The notes under the pieces were generated by a model, which made no database searches, was not told the DNA's origin, and worked only from the letters and a program-made list of their open reading frames with translations. Shown in pieces: positions 23,496-35,200 of a stretch of 64,000 nt of DNA. The number at the start of each line of letters is the position of its first letter. Position 1 is the first letter of the stretch. The stretch is from Haliclona indistincta (taxonomy: Eukaryota > Porifera > Demospongiae > Haplosclerida > Chalinidae): NCBI GenBank assembly GCA_964017065.1, contig OZ024787.1, forward strand, positions 13,150,044 to 13,214,043, written 5' to 3'. A program made the translations under genes and the position numbers.

Positions 23496-24339
23496 GATAT
23501 GTTCAATGAGTAATTGATTAGCGGATCGCTCACAGTGACACTGAGTGTAGACTGAAGAATTCAAACTCACTGAAGAATACGCAAGACCATCAGGCTAATT
23601 CTCTTGAAGTACAATGGAGCTGCGGCTGCACACGTGTGAATTATTTAGCTGTTGGCTAGTACATAGCATAATTAAATTCCACTACAACAACAATTATTGC
23701 ATATTGATTTTTCTACATGATGCTATTACTAATATTGCAAAGATGATCATTAAGCACTGCATACACCAATGTACATGACTATAAATAGATGTTAATCAGT
23801 TCATAGTGCCGGCATAGATAATGATGGCGGGAAGTAGCTATCTCTTGATCAACTGCAAAGGAAGAAGAAAACAAAAATAATACATGACTGTGTATAGCTA
23901 TAATTATAGCTGTCTCTTATTACTGTTAAAACGGCCGTATGATGCAGACTGCAATATACAACAACTGATGGGTACCATAGAAACATTATTTTGGTGGGTG
24001 TGGTACTAACAGCATCTATGACTACAGTATCAAGAACGACATGCATGTCATTCTATATAAAGAGAGATAACAGGAGATATATAACATATTATCATGCGGA
24101 AAGCTAGAACATGATCAAGACACACATATGATCTAGATCAATGGATATTACTGAGAACTGGCCTATAGTTCATGGTGTAGATATATCACACAGATACACA
24201 TTAACAACAGAGTCTGAACAGTATGGGATCTATCATCTTACGCCATTCCAGATCTATATGGAGCAATGAGCTGATACCCAGTCAACTCCGCTGCTAATGT
24301 TGACGATCACGAGAAGGCGACTTAAACCATGCACTGGTC

Positions 24340-24552
24340 ATGTGTCTGATAGAGTGTCTGAACCATGACAGGTCTGATAGAATCGATAGACTAACCTGAG
24401 AGTGCATCAAGAGATGACAGGTCTGATAGAATGGATAGACTAACCTGAGAGTGCATCAAGAGATGACAGGTCTGATAGAATGCACTAGCCTGCGGAGAGT
24501 GCATCAAGAGATGACAGGTCTGATAGAATGCATAGACTAGCCTGAGAGTGCA
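24340..24552. repeat. Reversed satellite units in right arm
   Basis: Three to four units of the 19490 satellite in opposite orientation (AAGAGATGACAGGTCTGATA). They mark the inner end of the right arm. Confidence 0.85.
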
Positions 24553-24646
24553 GGTTGGCTTTGCAACTCAACGGTGGAGACTGTGTGGCAGCTAGCCTGT
24601 GCACGAGTACAGTTCTGGCCTAGTAGTCGTCATCCAGTGTGCATAC

Positions 24647-26148
24647 GGGATTGGCTTTGTTCACTCAATCCCAGGTCCGGATGTATTACGTCACACTCGT
24701 TGCTATGGTATTCACGTGCTAAACAAAACTAAATACTATACCCAAGACCTTAAAAAACTTCGCCTAACTGCGCAAAGTCGGGAGGGTCTTCCTAACTAAC
24801 TAAGGATCGTCGGGAGGGTCTTCCTAACTAAGGATCGTCGGGAGGGTCTTCCTAACTAAGGATCGTCGGGAGTGTCTTCCTAACTAAGGTAGCGATGCCA
24901 AAGGTGTGGGCGTGACGGTTAATTTTGCGTAACGGAACGTAATAAATTGCTCTACTTAATATATTCATAACTCTACTTCTGCTTGTCGTGTCTTGTCGTT
25001 TTATGGCTCAATTTACTCGCTAATGTCTATATTTTTTCTGCAGAATGAACAGTACTGTCAAGAAACTTTGAAGCAGTTGTGCAGAATAGGAATAGATTAT
25101 ACTAAATAATGCATGTGGCACAAAACGGTTGTGAACTTCAATCAACTTTCCACACCTGATGCACGAATTTATTTCCACTGTAATTTTTTTCTGTAAGTAG
25201 TCATAGGTAGTAGTTGTAGAAAATACTAGTTCGAAGTTGTTCAAGTTTTTAGTGAGTATTTTATCAACGAATTAAAAATTAAAATTAAAATTTCAGCATG
25301 TTACATGCATTGCACAAGATTCGAACTAATTTTTTTGGAATCAGCTACCTTTATTTGGGTGACAACAATGGATGAAATATTTTTTTAAGCCAAGGAAGGG
25401 GTGTGGGTTTTCCATTGATTCTTGTGTGGTTATAAAAAGTTCTACTTCAGACATAATAATAACACTAAAGAACTATTTTAAAGCGACTTATAAGTAAGAC
25501 AGTCTCATGCACCACACAGAGAGGAGTTGATTAATATCTGGATCACTGATATCGGCCGAGGAACAACGAAGTTATCCATGGCAGAAGGGGCAGTGCCGTC
25601 AATCTCAAATTACTGTATTAATTTACTTCCTGTTACGCGAGGGTGCGTCTTCTCTGGCGTTTTACTCAGCTTAGCGGCATCGGATAAAGAAACTTTTGGT
25701 ATCTTTCGATTCCTCTGATCGAGCCCTTTCTAATGATATCTACTAAATCTAGTGATTTATAACTTTGAAAAACTGTTTGGCATCGCTAACTAAGGATCGT
25801 CGGGAGTGTCTTCCTAACTAAGGATCGTCGGGAGTGTCTTCCTAACTAAGGATCGTCGGGAGTGTCTTCCTAACTAAGGATCGTCGGGAGACTAACGTCT
25901 GAATAACAGTTTTTATTAGTGAAAAAAAAAGAAAAAAAGTAGCACTTGCTGAGGGATTGAACCCAGCACACCACACTGCCATACACACCACCTACCCACT
26001 GAGCCACCGAGACCTGATGCTTGCTTTACCTTGGAACGAGGCTTTATAGTAATATTCTTTTATAGTACACGTGCGCGGGCATGTCACGTGCTTCCTGCCC
26101 GTGACGTAATACATCCGGACCTGGGATTGAGTGAACAAAGACAATCCC
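24647..26148. mobile_element. Mutator-like element with 10-bp TSD, host of a nested MITE
   Basis: The same ends as 18485-19001, but with GTGTGCATAC as the direct repeat (24637-24646 and 26149-26158). It contains the tandem 28-bp repeats, a reversed tRNA-like segment at about 25940-26030, and a nested element at 24891-25788. Confidence 0.9.
24891..25788. mobile_element. MITE nested in a tandem repeat, 7-bp TSD
   Basis: Ends TAGCGATGCCAAA and TTTGGCATCGCTA are flanked by ACTAAGG on both sides, i.e. it landed within one 28-bp repeat unit. The interior is AT-rich with no convincing gene. Confidence 0.8.
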
Positions 26149-26370
26149 GTGTGCATACAGGCATTGCAATCAAGAGAAACAGGTTGAGCAAGCTGGCGTG
26201 CACTTGAGCCCGGCCTATCTATAGATCACGAGAAGGCGACTTGAACCATGCGCTGGTCATGTGTTCGACAGGAAGTTAGGTGGGCGTAGCACTGGCCTGA
26301 GAGTGCATCTGATGGGCGTGGTACTGGCCTGAGAGTGCATCGGCCTGAGACTGCATCGGGATGACAAGTC

Positions 26371-26467
26371 TATATGAGCGCAGTTGAAAATATCACGTGA
26401 TGTGTTTACGAGCCCCGCCTTTAATCAAGTTAATTACTAGGGGCAGAAGAGCAGCAGACCACTGAGC
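26371..26467 (+). promoter_or_regulatory. Residual NPL4 upstream region
   Basis: Only 97 bp lie between the 7.2-kb element and the NPL4 start codon. A palindromic TCACGTGA (26393-26400), matching E-box/CACGTG sites, and a GC-rich GAGCCCCGCC follow. A role as part of a former bidirectional promoter is inferred from the divergent gene layout. Confidence 0.4.
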
Positions 26468-28517
26468 ATGATAGTTCGTGTACAGAGCAAGAACGGTACG
26501 AAGCGAATCACTGCTAGCTCCTCAGACTTACTGAGGACGCTAAGGTAACCGCCCCTAATTCCGGACACGTTGTGCTATTGTCGGAATTTCAGTAATTTCT
26601 ACGGGCGAAAGTTCCAAGTGTTATACCTTAGTAGAATCCTTGGGCCTTCTTCTTGACGACACTGTACAATTCTAGCAGTACTTGTTCGATTTGTAAACGA
26701 GCGGCAGGTTTGTTTACCGCTTTTTGGAACTCTTCGATTTTAGGGGGCGGACCCTAATTCCGGACACTTCTACATGTCGGTCTGTGCAACCCTGCAAGCA
26801 TGGTGCAAGTTGCCAAAGCTATTACTTTCGATGTTAAGCGATGAAAGACTCAATCAACTCACTGCCGTTACCCAAGACTGCTAGTCCAGGCTTGACTTTA
26901 GATTATTGAGCAACCGAATCAGGCTGGGAACGAAATTTTTGTGTAAAATGCCTGTAACTGCTGTTTGCATGACAGAATTTACCAGTGAGTGGTTGAACAA
27001 CCTTGCTGCTGCATACTCAGCACCGTAACATCAACCACAGTTGAAGTATTCAACAGAACTGCAGTGCAAAATAAGATAGAAATCGACGTAGGTTGAATTT
27101 TGACTAAAATTTACAGCAGTAGTTGACTCAACTACTTTACTGCCACGCATTGCTATCATAAAAAGTTAGATGTAGTGATATTGAAGTCTGTCAGCGTGCA
27201 AGATCACTCGCCGAAGCAACAGTAGCTAAGCTTGGTGGACAAAACCAAATCACGTTGGGTGCGGTTTCGATCAATTATTTAGTAGTGCTAGTTCTACCCG
27301 TATTCCTGCACCACTGGTAATAGTTTAGTACTTAAAACTCAGTGAGATGATGCTCCTATGATAGCTCTACCTGCGTAGTAAAAATGGCTAAACTACGTCA
27401 ACGCGTTCTTGAGAAATGCAGCATGAAAAGTAGAGTGTCCGGAATTAGGAACCGTCCGGAATTAGGCGCGGTTACCTTACTAGAAAAGGTGAGCCAGCTA
27501 GTGATGAATACAGAGACGAGATCTAGCTGTACCACTCAGTGAATGCTGTGCCGCAGGTAACGAGAGAATTTCAGCTGGACGAGTCTCAGTCGTTCTCCGT
27601 CTACCGTTCCGCGGGATATCGTAATGAACTGAGCCAGAAGGAGCTAGGACTATTACGCTGCAGGCTATTCCTATCAAGTTAGTAGTGCACGTGACTTCTG
27701 TAGAGTTCACGTGACTTGTCTAGTTTGTCACGTGATCCTTCTTTGCATGGTCTTAAGCCAGGAAAACCCGAACTATTCTTTCTTGCTGCCCTTTGCACAA
27801 TATAATCTACAGTGTCCTGGCTATTACTTGCCCGTTTTACAAAGAAAATGGGTGTACCCACACTCCAGTAGCGCTTGCCGTATTTGGAACAAAATTATTT
27901 CGTACTCGGCAATCAGGAGAGACCCACATAGGGGTGGGTGGGTCGTGGGGAGGGCGGGAGGGCGTCAGGTGGCATTTTTTTGGCGCTCTGGCAAAAGGAG
28001 ATGTATCTTCTTCCATCGCTCTTGCTGGTAGGGGATTTTTGCCGAAATCGTGTGTTCTCATTAAATATTCGCCCCTCTGTAACTTACAGACAGAGACCGT
28101 TTTGCAAAATCCGATACATACGTTTCTTCCTTGTCTACCAAAGTTTATGTCTGACATTTTGTGTGGGTGTGGCATGCTCAGGAAAGAAACGCAACTTTTC
28201 GTCATTGGGTGGGGCTTGCTACGCCCACAAGAAGAATGGCGACTTTCTTGGGTGATCAGTGTGACTGACCAAGCCTTCAACTAACAGTAGAAACCAAAAT
28301 ATTCGTAATCCTGATGTTTGGGATTTCCACCCTTAAACAGGCATGGGGACATGTTGTATCTGTCAGAGACCAATGGGCGTGGTCTACAGCAAGAGACGAC
28401 CAAGGATACGATGGAGGATGAGATTGATCAATTACTGAAGAAGAGAGATGGATTAATACACAGAGACAGAGACCCTCAACTGTACTGAGACACACACACC
28501 ACTCATCAACTGGACTC

Positions 28518-28614
<97 letters not shown>

Positions 28615-28625
28615 CCTCCCTCCCT

Positions 28626-28696
<71 letters not shown>

Positions 28697-29218
28697 GTCA
28701 TCATGGTCCTCAAGGCAAGTGTCTCAACTGTGCTCCACTGCAGGTTAGTGTCAGTACCAGCTGCTACATAATGTGGCAGACCAGTAGCTTATCCTATTGG
28801 TTACTAATGTGTTGTGTTATTGTAGCCATGGGACCCTCAGTATCTACAGAGCCGTGATCCACCTATTAAACATCTCTCATTTCATTGTTATCTGAGAAAA
28901 CTAAAGAGCGGAGTTGATAAGTATGTCACCACACACACACCATCATAATCTTCTTTTGTGAAGAGGCAAGTTTGTGTATCTTGAAGATCTCAGCTGTAAG
29001 ATCAAGAGTGGGTGTCTGGACCATGCTCCATGGCCAGCAGGAATCTGTACCAAGTGTCAGCCCAGTGCTGTTACTCTAGCTAGACAAGTCAGTGATAACC
29101 CTCTCCAGCTGTTGACCAGCCTTCTCCCTCCCGCTTCCTCCTTCCCTCGTCTATCTCTCCCCCTGTACCTCTCTCTCTCCCCCTCTCTCTCTCTCTTTCT
29201 CTCCCTCTCTCTCTCCCT

Positions 29219-29262
<44 letters not shown>

Positions 29263-32200
29263 GTAGCCATATCGTCATGTTGATAATGTCATGTTTGAAG
29301 ATTCTGTTATTGTTGACAAGTTCCTGGAGGGATGGAGACAGTCAGGAGGGGCTCAGAGGGTGGGGTTTCTGATCGGTCGCTATGAGCAGTATGAAGAGGT
29401 ACCACTAGGTATAAAGGCTGTTGTAGCTGCGATATATGAACCACCACAGGTTAGTACAATAACACTGCTGTGATGGCACTATAGCTATAATGGGTGTGTT
29501 CATGTGTAGGCTTGTTCACAGTATAGTGTTGAGCTACTAGAGGATCCTAAATCACGACATGTAGATGAACTAGCTGGCTACCTTGGACTACAGAGAGTGA
29601 GTCAGTGTGAGAGATTGTGTGTGGATCATTGAGCTAGCTTGTGTGTAGGTTGGATGGATATTCACTGATCTGGAGTCAGAAGGCAATGGTAGAGTAGCTC
29701 ACAAGAGGAACATAGTTAGTGACTAGCTCAGTAGCTGTATGACCCTGTCTTGCCTGACTACAGCACACTCACTGGTTGAGTGCAGAGGAGTGCATCATGG
29801 CGGCTGATTTCCAGAACCTCTACTCTAATCTGTGTGGTGAGGCTAAGGGAGGCACCTTTGGATCCAAGTTTGTGACTGTGTGTGTCTCTGGTAATGACCA
29901 GAATCAGGTCGAAATGAAGGGATATCAGGTACTTTCCTCTTTCTCGTAATGCTAATGGTCTGGCCATTGGCTATTTTCTGCACATTTTGCAAATTGATGC
30001 AGTAGCCTTCAGTGTAATTTGGCGCCAGCATAATATGTTTGATAATTATTGTATTCCTCCTCTGATGATATTCCATTGTCTCACAGGTCTCTAACCAGTG
30101 TATGGCGCTAGTGAGAGATGATTGCTTTGTTCCTACACTCGATGCTCATGAGTTGGGCTACATCAGAGAATCCACATCAGACCAGTATGTACCAGATGTG
30201 TTCTATACTGTGAGTAGTATAGTACTGATCATGATGATACCATGATGTGTGTGTTGGTCTAGTCTAAAGGAGAGTATGGTAGTGAGGTTACTAGGCTAGC
30301 CAGACCACTACCAGTAGAGTACCTACTGGTAGAGCTCACTACCACCACACCCAAGAGACCCAAGCCCTCACTACCAGGAGGGAATGGAGACCCCTTCACT
30401 GTTGAGAACAGAGACAACATTGGACAATTACAGGTCAGCCATTTTTACAATGACGTCTGCTAGCCATATGATGGTTAGCAGTGGCGTAGGAAGATATTTT
30501 CGAAAGTGATGCACTAGACAACAGAAGTGGGCGAGCGAAGCGAGCCCGAAAAATTTTGCTAATTAATAATTCATGATTATGCAATTTACAGTACGTTGGG
30601 CCACGAATTTGCAGTCTTGATCTTGGTTGGTCTTGCTGAGGCGGCTGCGTGGACGATCGCCTTGAAAATATGCAATAATTATCACTGTGCGCCATGGGCC
30701 TGCTTGTTTAATAATGATATTCACGAAGACTGGGCGTGTTACTTAGTAGTGAATATTATTAACTGGGTAAATTCAAGGTGATGCTCCAGCACCGGTGCAC
30801 CATTTATTCCTACGCCACTGGTTAGAAGCTGATTGGTACTTGTGGTAATGTTTTATTTGCATTTTTCAGAGTTTTGATGGTCTCATACGATATCTTGATC
30901 AGCAGCGTAGCACTAACTTTTTCTGTGCTATGTCTGATTTTCATCTGTTGTTGTTTATGTATACGACTGACGTAGTTCAACTCCAGGTAGGTCACTATAG
31001 TTACACTAACTAGCGTAATTATCTTGTATGTTGTTCTCACTCTTAGCCACACCTCCCATCACTGTGCTCAGCCATCAGAGAACAGGATAGAGCTCGAGCT
31101 GACAGATGCAGAGCAGAGAGCTGGTGGTCTCATGTGGAACAGCTAGTAATGGCTGCCTCAGGTTGGCTGCTATAGTAACAGCTAGTAATGGCTGCCTCAG
31201 GTTAGCTGCTATAGTAACAGCTAGTATTGGCTGCCTCAGGTTAGCTACTATAGTAACAGCTAGTAATGGCTGCCTCAGGTTAGCTACTATAGTAACAGCT
31301 AGTAATGGCTGCCTCAGGTTAGCTACTATAGTAACAGCTAGTAATGGCTGCCTCAGGTTAGCTTCTATAGTAACAGATAGTAATGGCTGCCTCAGGTTAG
31401 CTACTATAGTAACAGCTAGTAATGGCTGCCTCAGGTTAGCTACTATAGTAACAGCTAGTAATGGCTGCCTCAGGTTAGCTACTATAGTAACAGCTAGTAA
31501 TGGCTGCCTCAGGTTAGCTACTATAGTAACAACTAGTAATGGCTGCCTCAGGTTAGCTACTATAGTAACAGCTAGTAGTGGCTGCCTCAGGTTAGCTACT
31601 ATAGTAACAGCTAGTAATGGCTGCCTCAGGTTAGCTACTATAGTAACAGCTAGTAATGGCTGCCTCAGGTTAGCTACTATAGTAACAGCTAGTGATGGCT
31701 GCCTCAGGTTAGCTACTATAGTAACAGCTAGTGATGGCTGCCTCAGGTTAGCTACTATAGTAACAGCTAGTAATGGCTGCCTCAGGTTAGCTACTATAGT
31801 AACAGCTAGTGATGGCTGCCTCAGGTTAGCTACTATAGTAACAGCTAGTGATGGCTGCCTCAGGTTAGCTACTATAGTAACAGCTAGTGATGGCTGCCTC
31901 AGGTTTAGAGATTAATCAAGCACTACTCCATTATTGAACTTACTATTTAACCAGACATTACATAATAGTAATATTGTATTTCGTCATTGATTCGCATGTG
32001 CTATTACCATCAATATTTGAGTGGTGCATCACAGCTGACTGTTCGCGAGCAAATAGGGCGATCCCCTTATTATTTATGACGAAATACAACCTCAGTACTA
32101 TTACCGAGCTGTTCCGAACTGTCCATACCAAGTGTCGAAAGCTAATTTACTCCTCCTCGACGCCAGGAGACTCAACCGTCCCAATTAGAGAGCACCACAA

Positions 32201-35200
32201 TCGATCGAGATCATGCCAGTCATTGGATGCCCGATAGACGGTTGTGACTATGAGACGCCTGATGTCGACCCAATAGTAGCCGCAGCCCTGATAACCACAG
32301 ATGCGACGGTGCATCAGGCAGGACCGGCACCGACAGCAGCGACTCCATCGAGGGCAGAGAAGGTCAAGAGGCCTAGTATATCATCGGCTGGTACGACAGA
32401 AGAATGGCAATACTTCTTGCTGAGATGGAGCGACTACGTGAAAGCGACTAGATTGAATGGGACTGACAAAATTATCCAATTACTGGAATGCTGTGATGAT
32501 CAGCTTCGTAGGGACCTCACCAGAAACGCCGGCGGCACATTGACCGGGATGGCTGAAGAGGAGGTTCTGAAAGCCATGAAGAGCTTAGCAGTGCGAGAAG
32601 AGAATGCTATGGTCGCGCGGGTAGCTCTCCACAACATGCGACAAGATCGGGATGAGCCGGTGCGGTCTTATGTAGCCAGACTGAAAGGACAAGCAGGCAT
32701 ATGCAAGTTCACACAGAAATGCACCAACTGTGATGCCAATGTGAATTATACAGATGCTATGGTCAAAGATGTACTATGCAGGGGGTTAGGAGACACTGAG
32801 ATAAGGACCAAAGCATGTCATTAGAAGACACCGTCAAGTTTGTAGAGGCCAAGGAAGCAGGAAAGAGATCCGCATCACACCTACTGTTACCGCAGTCGGC
32901 AGATGCCGTGAGAGGGAGCACTTACAAGAGACAGAAAAAGACACCAACGGCGTCAGCAAAAGATCAGGACGCTGCATGCTCATACTGCGGAACAAAAGGA
33001 CACAGAAGGAACCCCCCCACAAGGGTGAGACGCACGGAATGTCCAGCCTTTGGCAACAAATGCAATCACTGTGGCAGAGACAACCATTTCGAGAAAGTGT
33101 GCAGAGGCAAGCAGCCGAACACAAAGGGCGCGGAGCACAATGACGCAGTATTTGACACGCTCTGTGGGGTCACATCAGTAGGCTCAGTCAAGAGTGCCAC
33201 ACTCGATCACCACGTATTCGACCAGAACACCAGAGAGTGGCTCAGAAAGCAGTCCAAGCCACAGCCTTTCATACGTCTCAGAATGAGCATTGACCGCCAT
33301 GACTACAGTCACTTTGGTTTTCCTCTTAACGCACCAGAAGGACATTGCTTCATCAGCGCTATGGCCGATACTGGTTGCCAAAGCTGCTTGGCAGGTGTTA
33401 AAGCGATCAAGAAACTAGGCCTGTCCACCGAAGATCTCGTCCCAGTCACCCTCCAAATGAGGGCAGCCGACAATCATGACATCAGCATCCTGGGAGCAAT
33501 TATCTTGAGGCTATCAGGAAAGAGCAACAAGGGAGAAGAGAGGTCCACCAGGCAGATTGTCTACATAACCAACAGCACGGACAGATTCTTCTTGAGCAGA
33601 GAAGCATGCGTGGACCTGGGCATCGTCACAACTGACTTCCCGACCATATCTGAGGAAACAGAAATATCCATCAACGCAGCCTCCACCACACCACCTCAGC
33701 ACGAAATTCAGCAAGAGTGCAGCTGTCCCAGGAGAACCAAACCACCACCAACCCCTACCTCACTACCATACCCAGCCACTGAAGCCAATCGACAACAACT
33801 TCAACAGTACCTCCTGGACTACTACGCATCGAGTACCTTCAACACCTGTGAACATCAAACCCTTCCACTGATGGATGGCCCCCCAATGCGACTGATGATT
33901 GACCCACAAGCAACACCAACTGCTCACCACTCACCAATACCTGTACCCCTCCACTGGCAAGAAGAAGTCAAGGCAGGCCTAGACAGGGACGTAAGACTGG
34001 GTGTGCTCGAGCCCGTGCCAATCGGAGAACCAGTCACATGGTGCCATCGCATGGTTATCTGTGCTAAGAAAAATGGCTCACCACGAAGAACAATTGACTT
34101 CCAACCACTCAATCTCCATGCCACTAGGGAAACACACCATACCCAGTCCCCATTTCATCAAGCCAGAGCTGTCCCACATCAAAAGAAGAAGACCGTTTTT
34201 GACGCCTGGAACGGTTACCACAGTGTTCCCCTCCACCCAGATGACAGACACTACACCACCTTCATCACACCCTGGGGTCGGTACAGATATCGAACTGCTC
34301 CTCAAGGATACATAGCATCAGGAGATGGATACACCAGGAGATACGATGAAATTAGTTCCTCCATATCAAACAAGACCAAATGTGTAGACGACGCTCTCTT
34401 GTGGTCAGACAGCATCGAGGAAAGTTTCTTCCAGGCCTGCAACTGGCTTCATCACTGTAAAAACTAACTGGTGAACGTCACTAAAAAAAATCGGTGAAAA
34501 CCTTGCCACAGTTATCACCACCTATATAGCGGTGAGGTTCACTACTCTCTTGGCTCACTACTTATTCCTGGTGATCGTCACTACTTATTACTGGTGATGT
34601 CACTAAAATATTAATGGTGATGTCACTAATATTCATTTTGATGTTGACAGAAAAAACAATAATTATTAAGGTACATATGACAATCCAGATTACAGCAATA
34701 AGTTAACGTCTTCACGTTAACGTCTCCTTGGGTCGAAAATTTTCTTTCTTGGCTGTTTTCAATTCCTGTAAGTGTGAATATGAGAGGCACTATGAACACA
34801 TGATGGCACACCAGAATTATGAGCATATAGCGCTAGAAATCGATTTCATGTCACTTACTAACTATAGCTCATCCTGGGCAATACTGGGAATAAACCCTCA
34901 ACAGTTATGAAAGCGCTATCTGATGGTTATATCAAACTGATTGCAACTGATTTAGAAAGCCATAAGATGAAAGGTCACCATGGCAACCATTGTGCCGTAA
35001 TAGTTACTCAGATGGCTAGTTCTTATTTCCTCTCCAGTACATTGCTCTGATTGGGACTTGCGAGTGTATTTATATCATTGGAAAGACAGTTGCAATGAAG
35101 CAGTTGTGAGAAAGTGTCTATAGGGTGAATAATAACCCGCAGGTCTGCTTTCATGCTATTCATAAAATCATATAACCCAGCAAGAAATTATTGTCAAAGA

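Larger units (their letters stand above)
19165..26370. mobile_element. 7.2-kb element with long inverted satellite-bearing arms and an internal gene
   Basis: The left arm (19165 to about 20340) and right arm (26370 back to about 24280) are inverted copies: both start GACTTGTCATCCCGATGCAG from their outer edge and both contain a TCGAACACATGACCAGCG-type block, AGGCCGGGCTCAAGTGCAC and the 49-bp satellite. The right arm is enlarged by a Mutator-like element (24647-26148). Between the arms lies a decayed multi-exon gene on the minus strand with a Ulp1-like signature (20699-23190). Long inverted repeats plus a Ulp1-like protease recall Mutator-type and other large DNA transposons, but I found no transposase core and no clean target duplication, so the class is open. 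Confidence 0.7.

Noticed and set aside
27700..28284. Overlapping open frames of 100-160 residues on both strands
   Set aside because: Mutually antisense, no recognisable family, and located in an NPL4 intron without matching splice sites.
28516..28713. Arg-Glu repeat frame on the minus strand
   Set aside because: Artefact of the (CT)n microsatellite in an NPL4 intron.
31106..31915. 269-residue frame with 13-residue repeats
   Set aside because: It is the 39-bp minisatellite read in a frame that is not the NPL4 frame; unit length divisible by three explains the openness.
32105..32212. Primer-binding site in the retrotransposon leader (GACGCCAGGAGACTCAACC)
   Set aside because: Resembles a tRNA 3' complement only loosely and lies 80 bases from the LTR, whereas such sites normally adjoin it.
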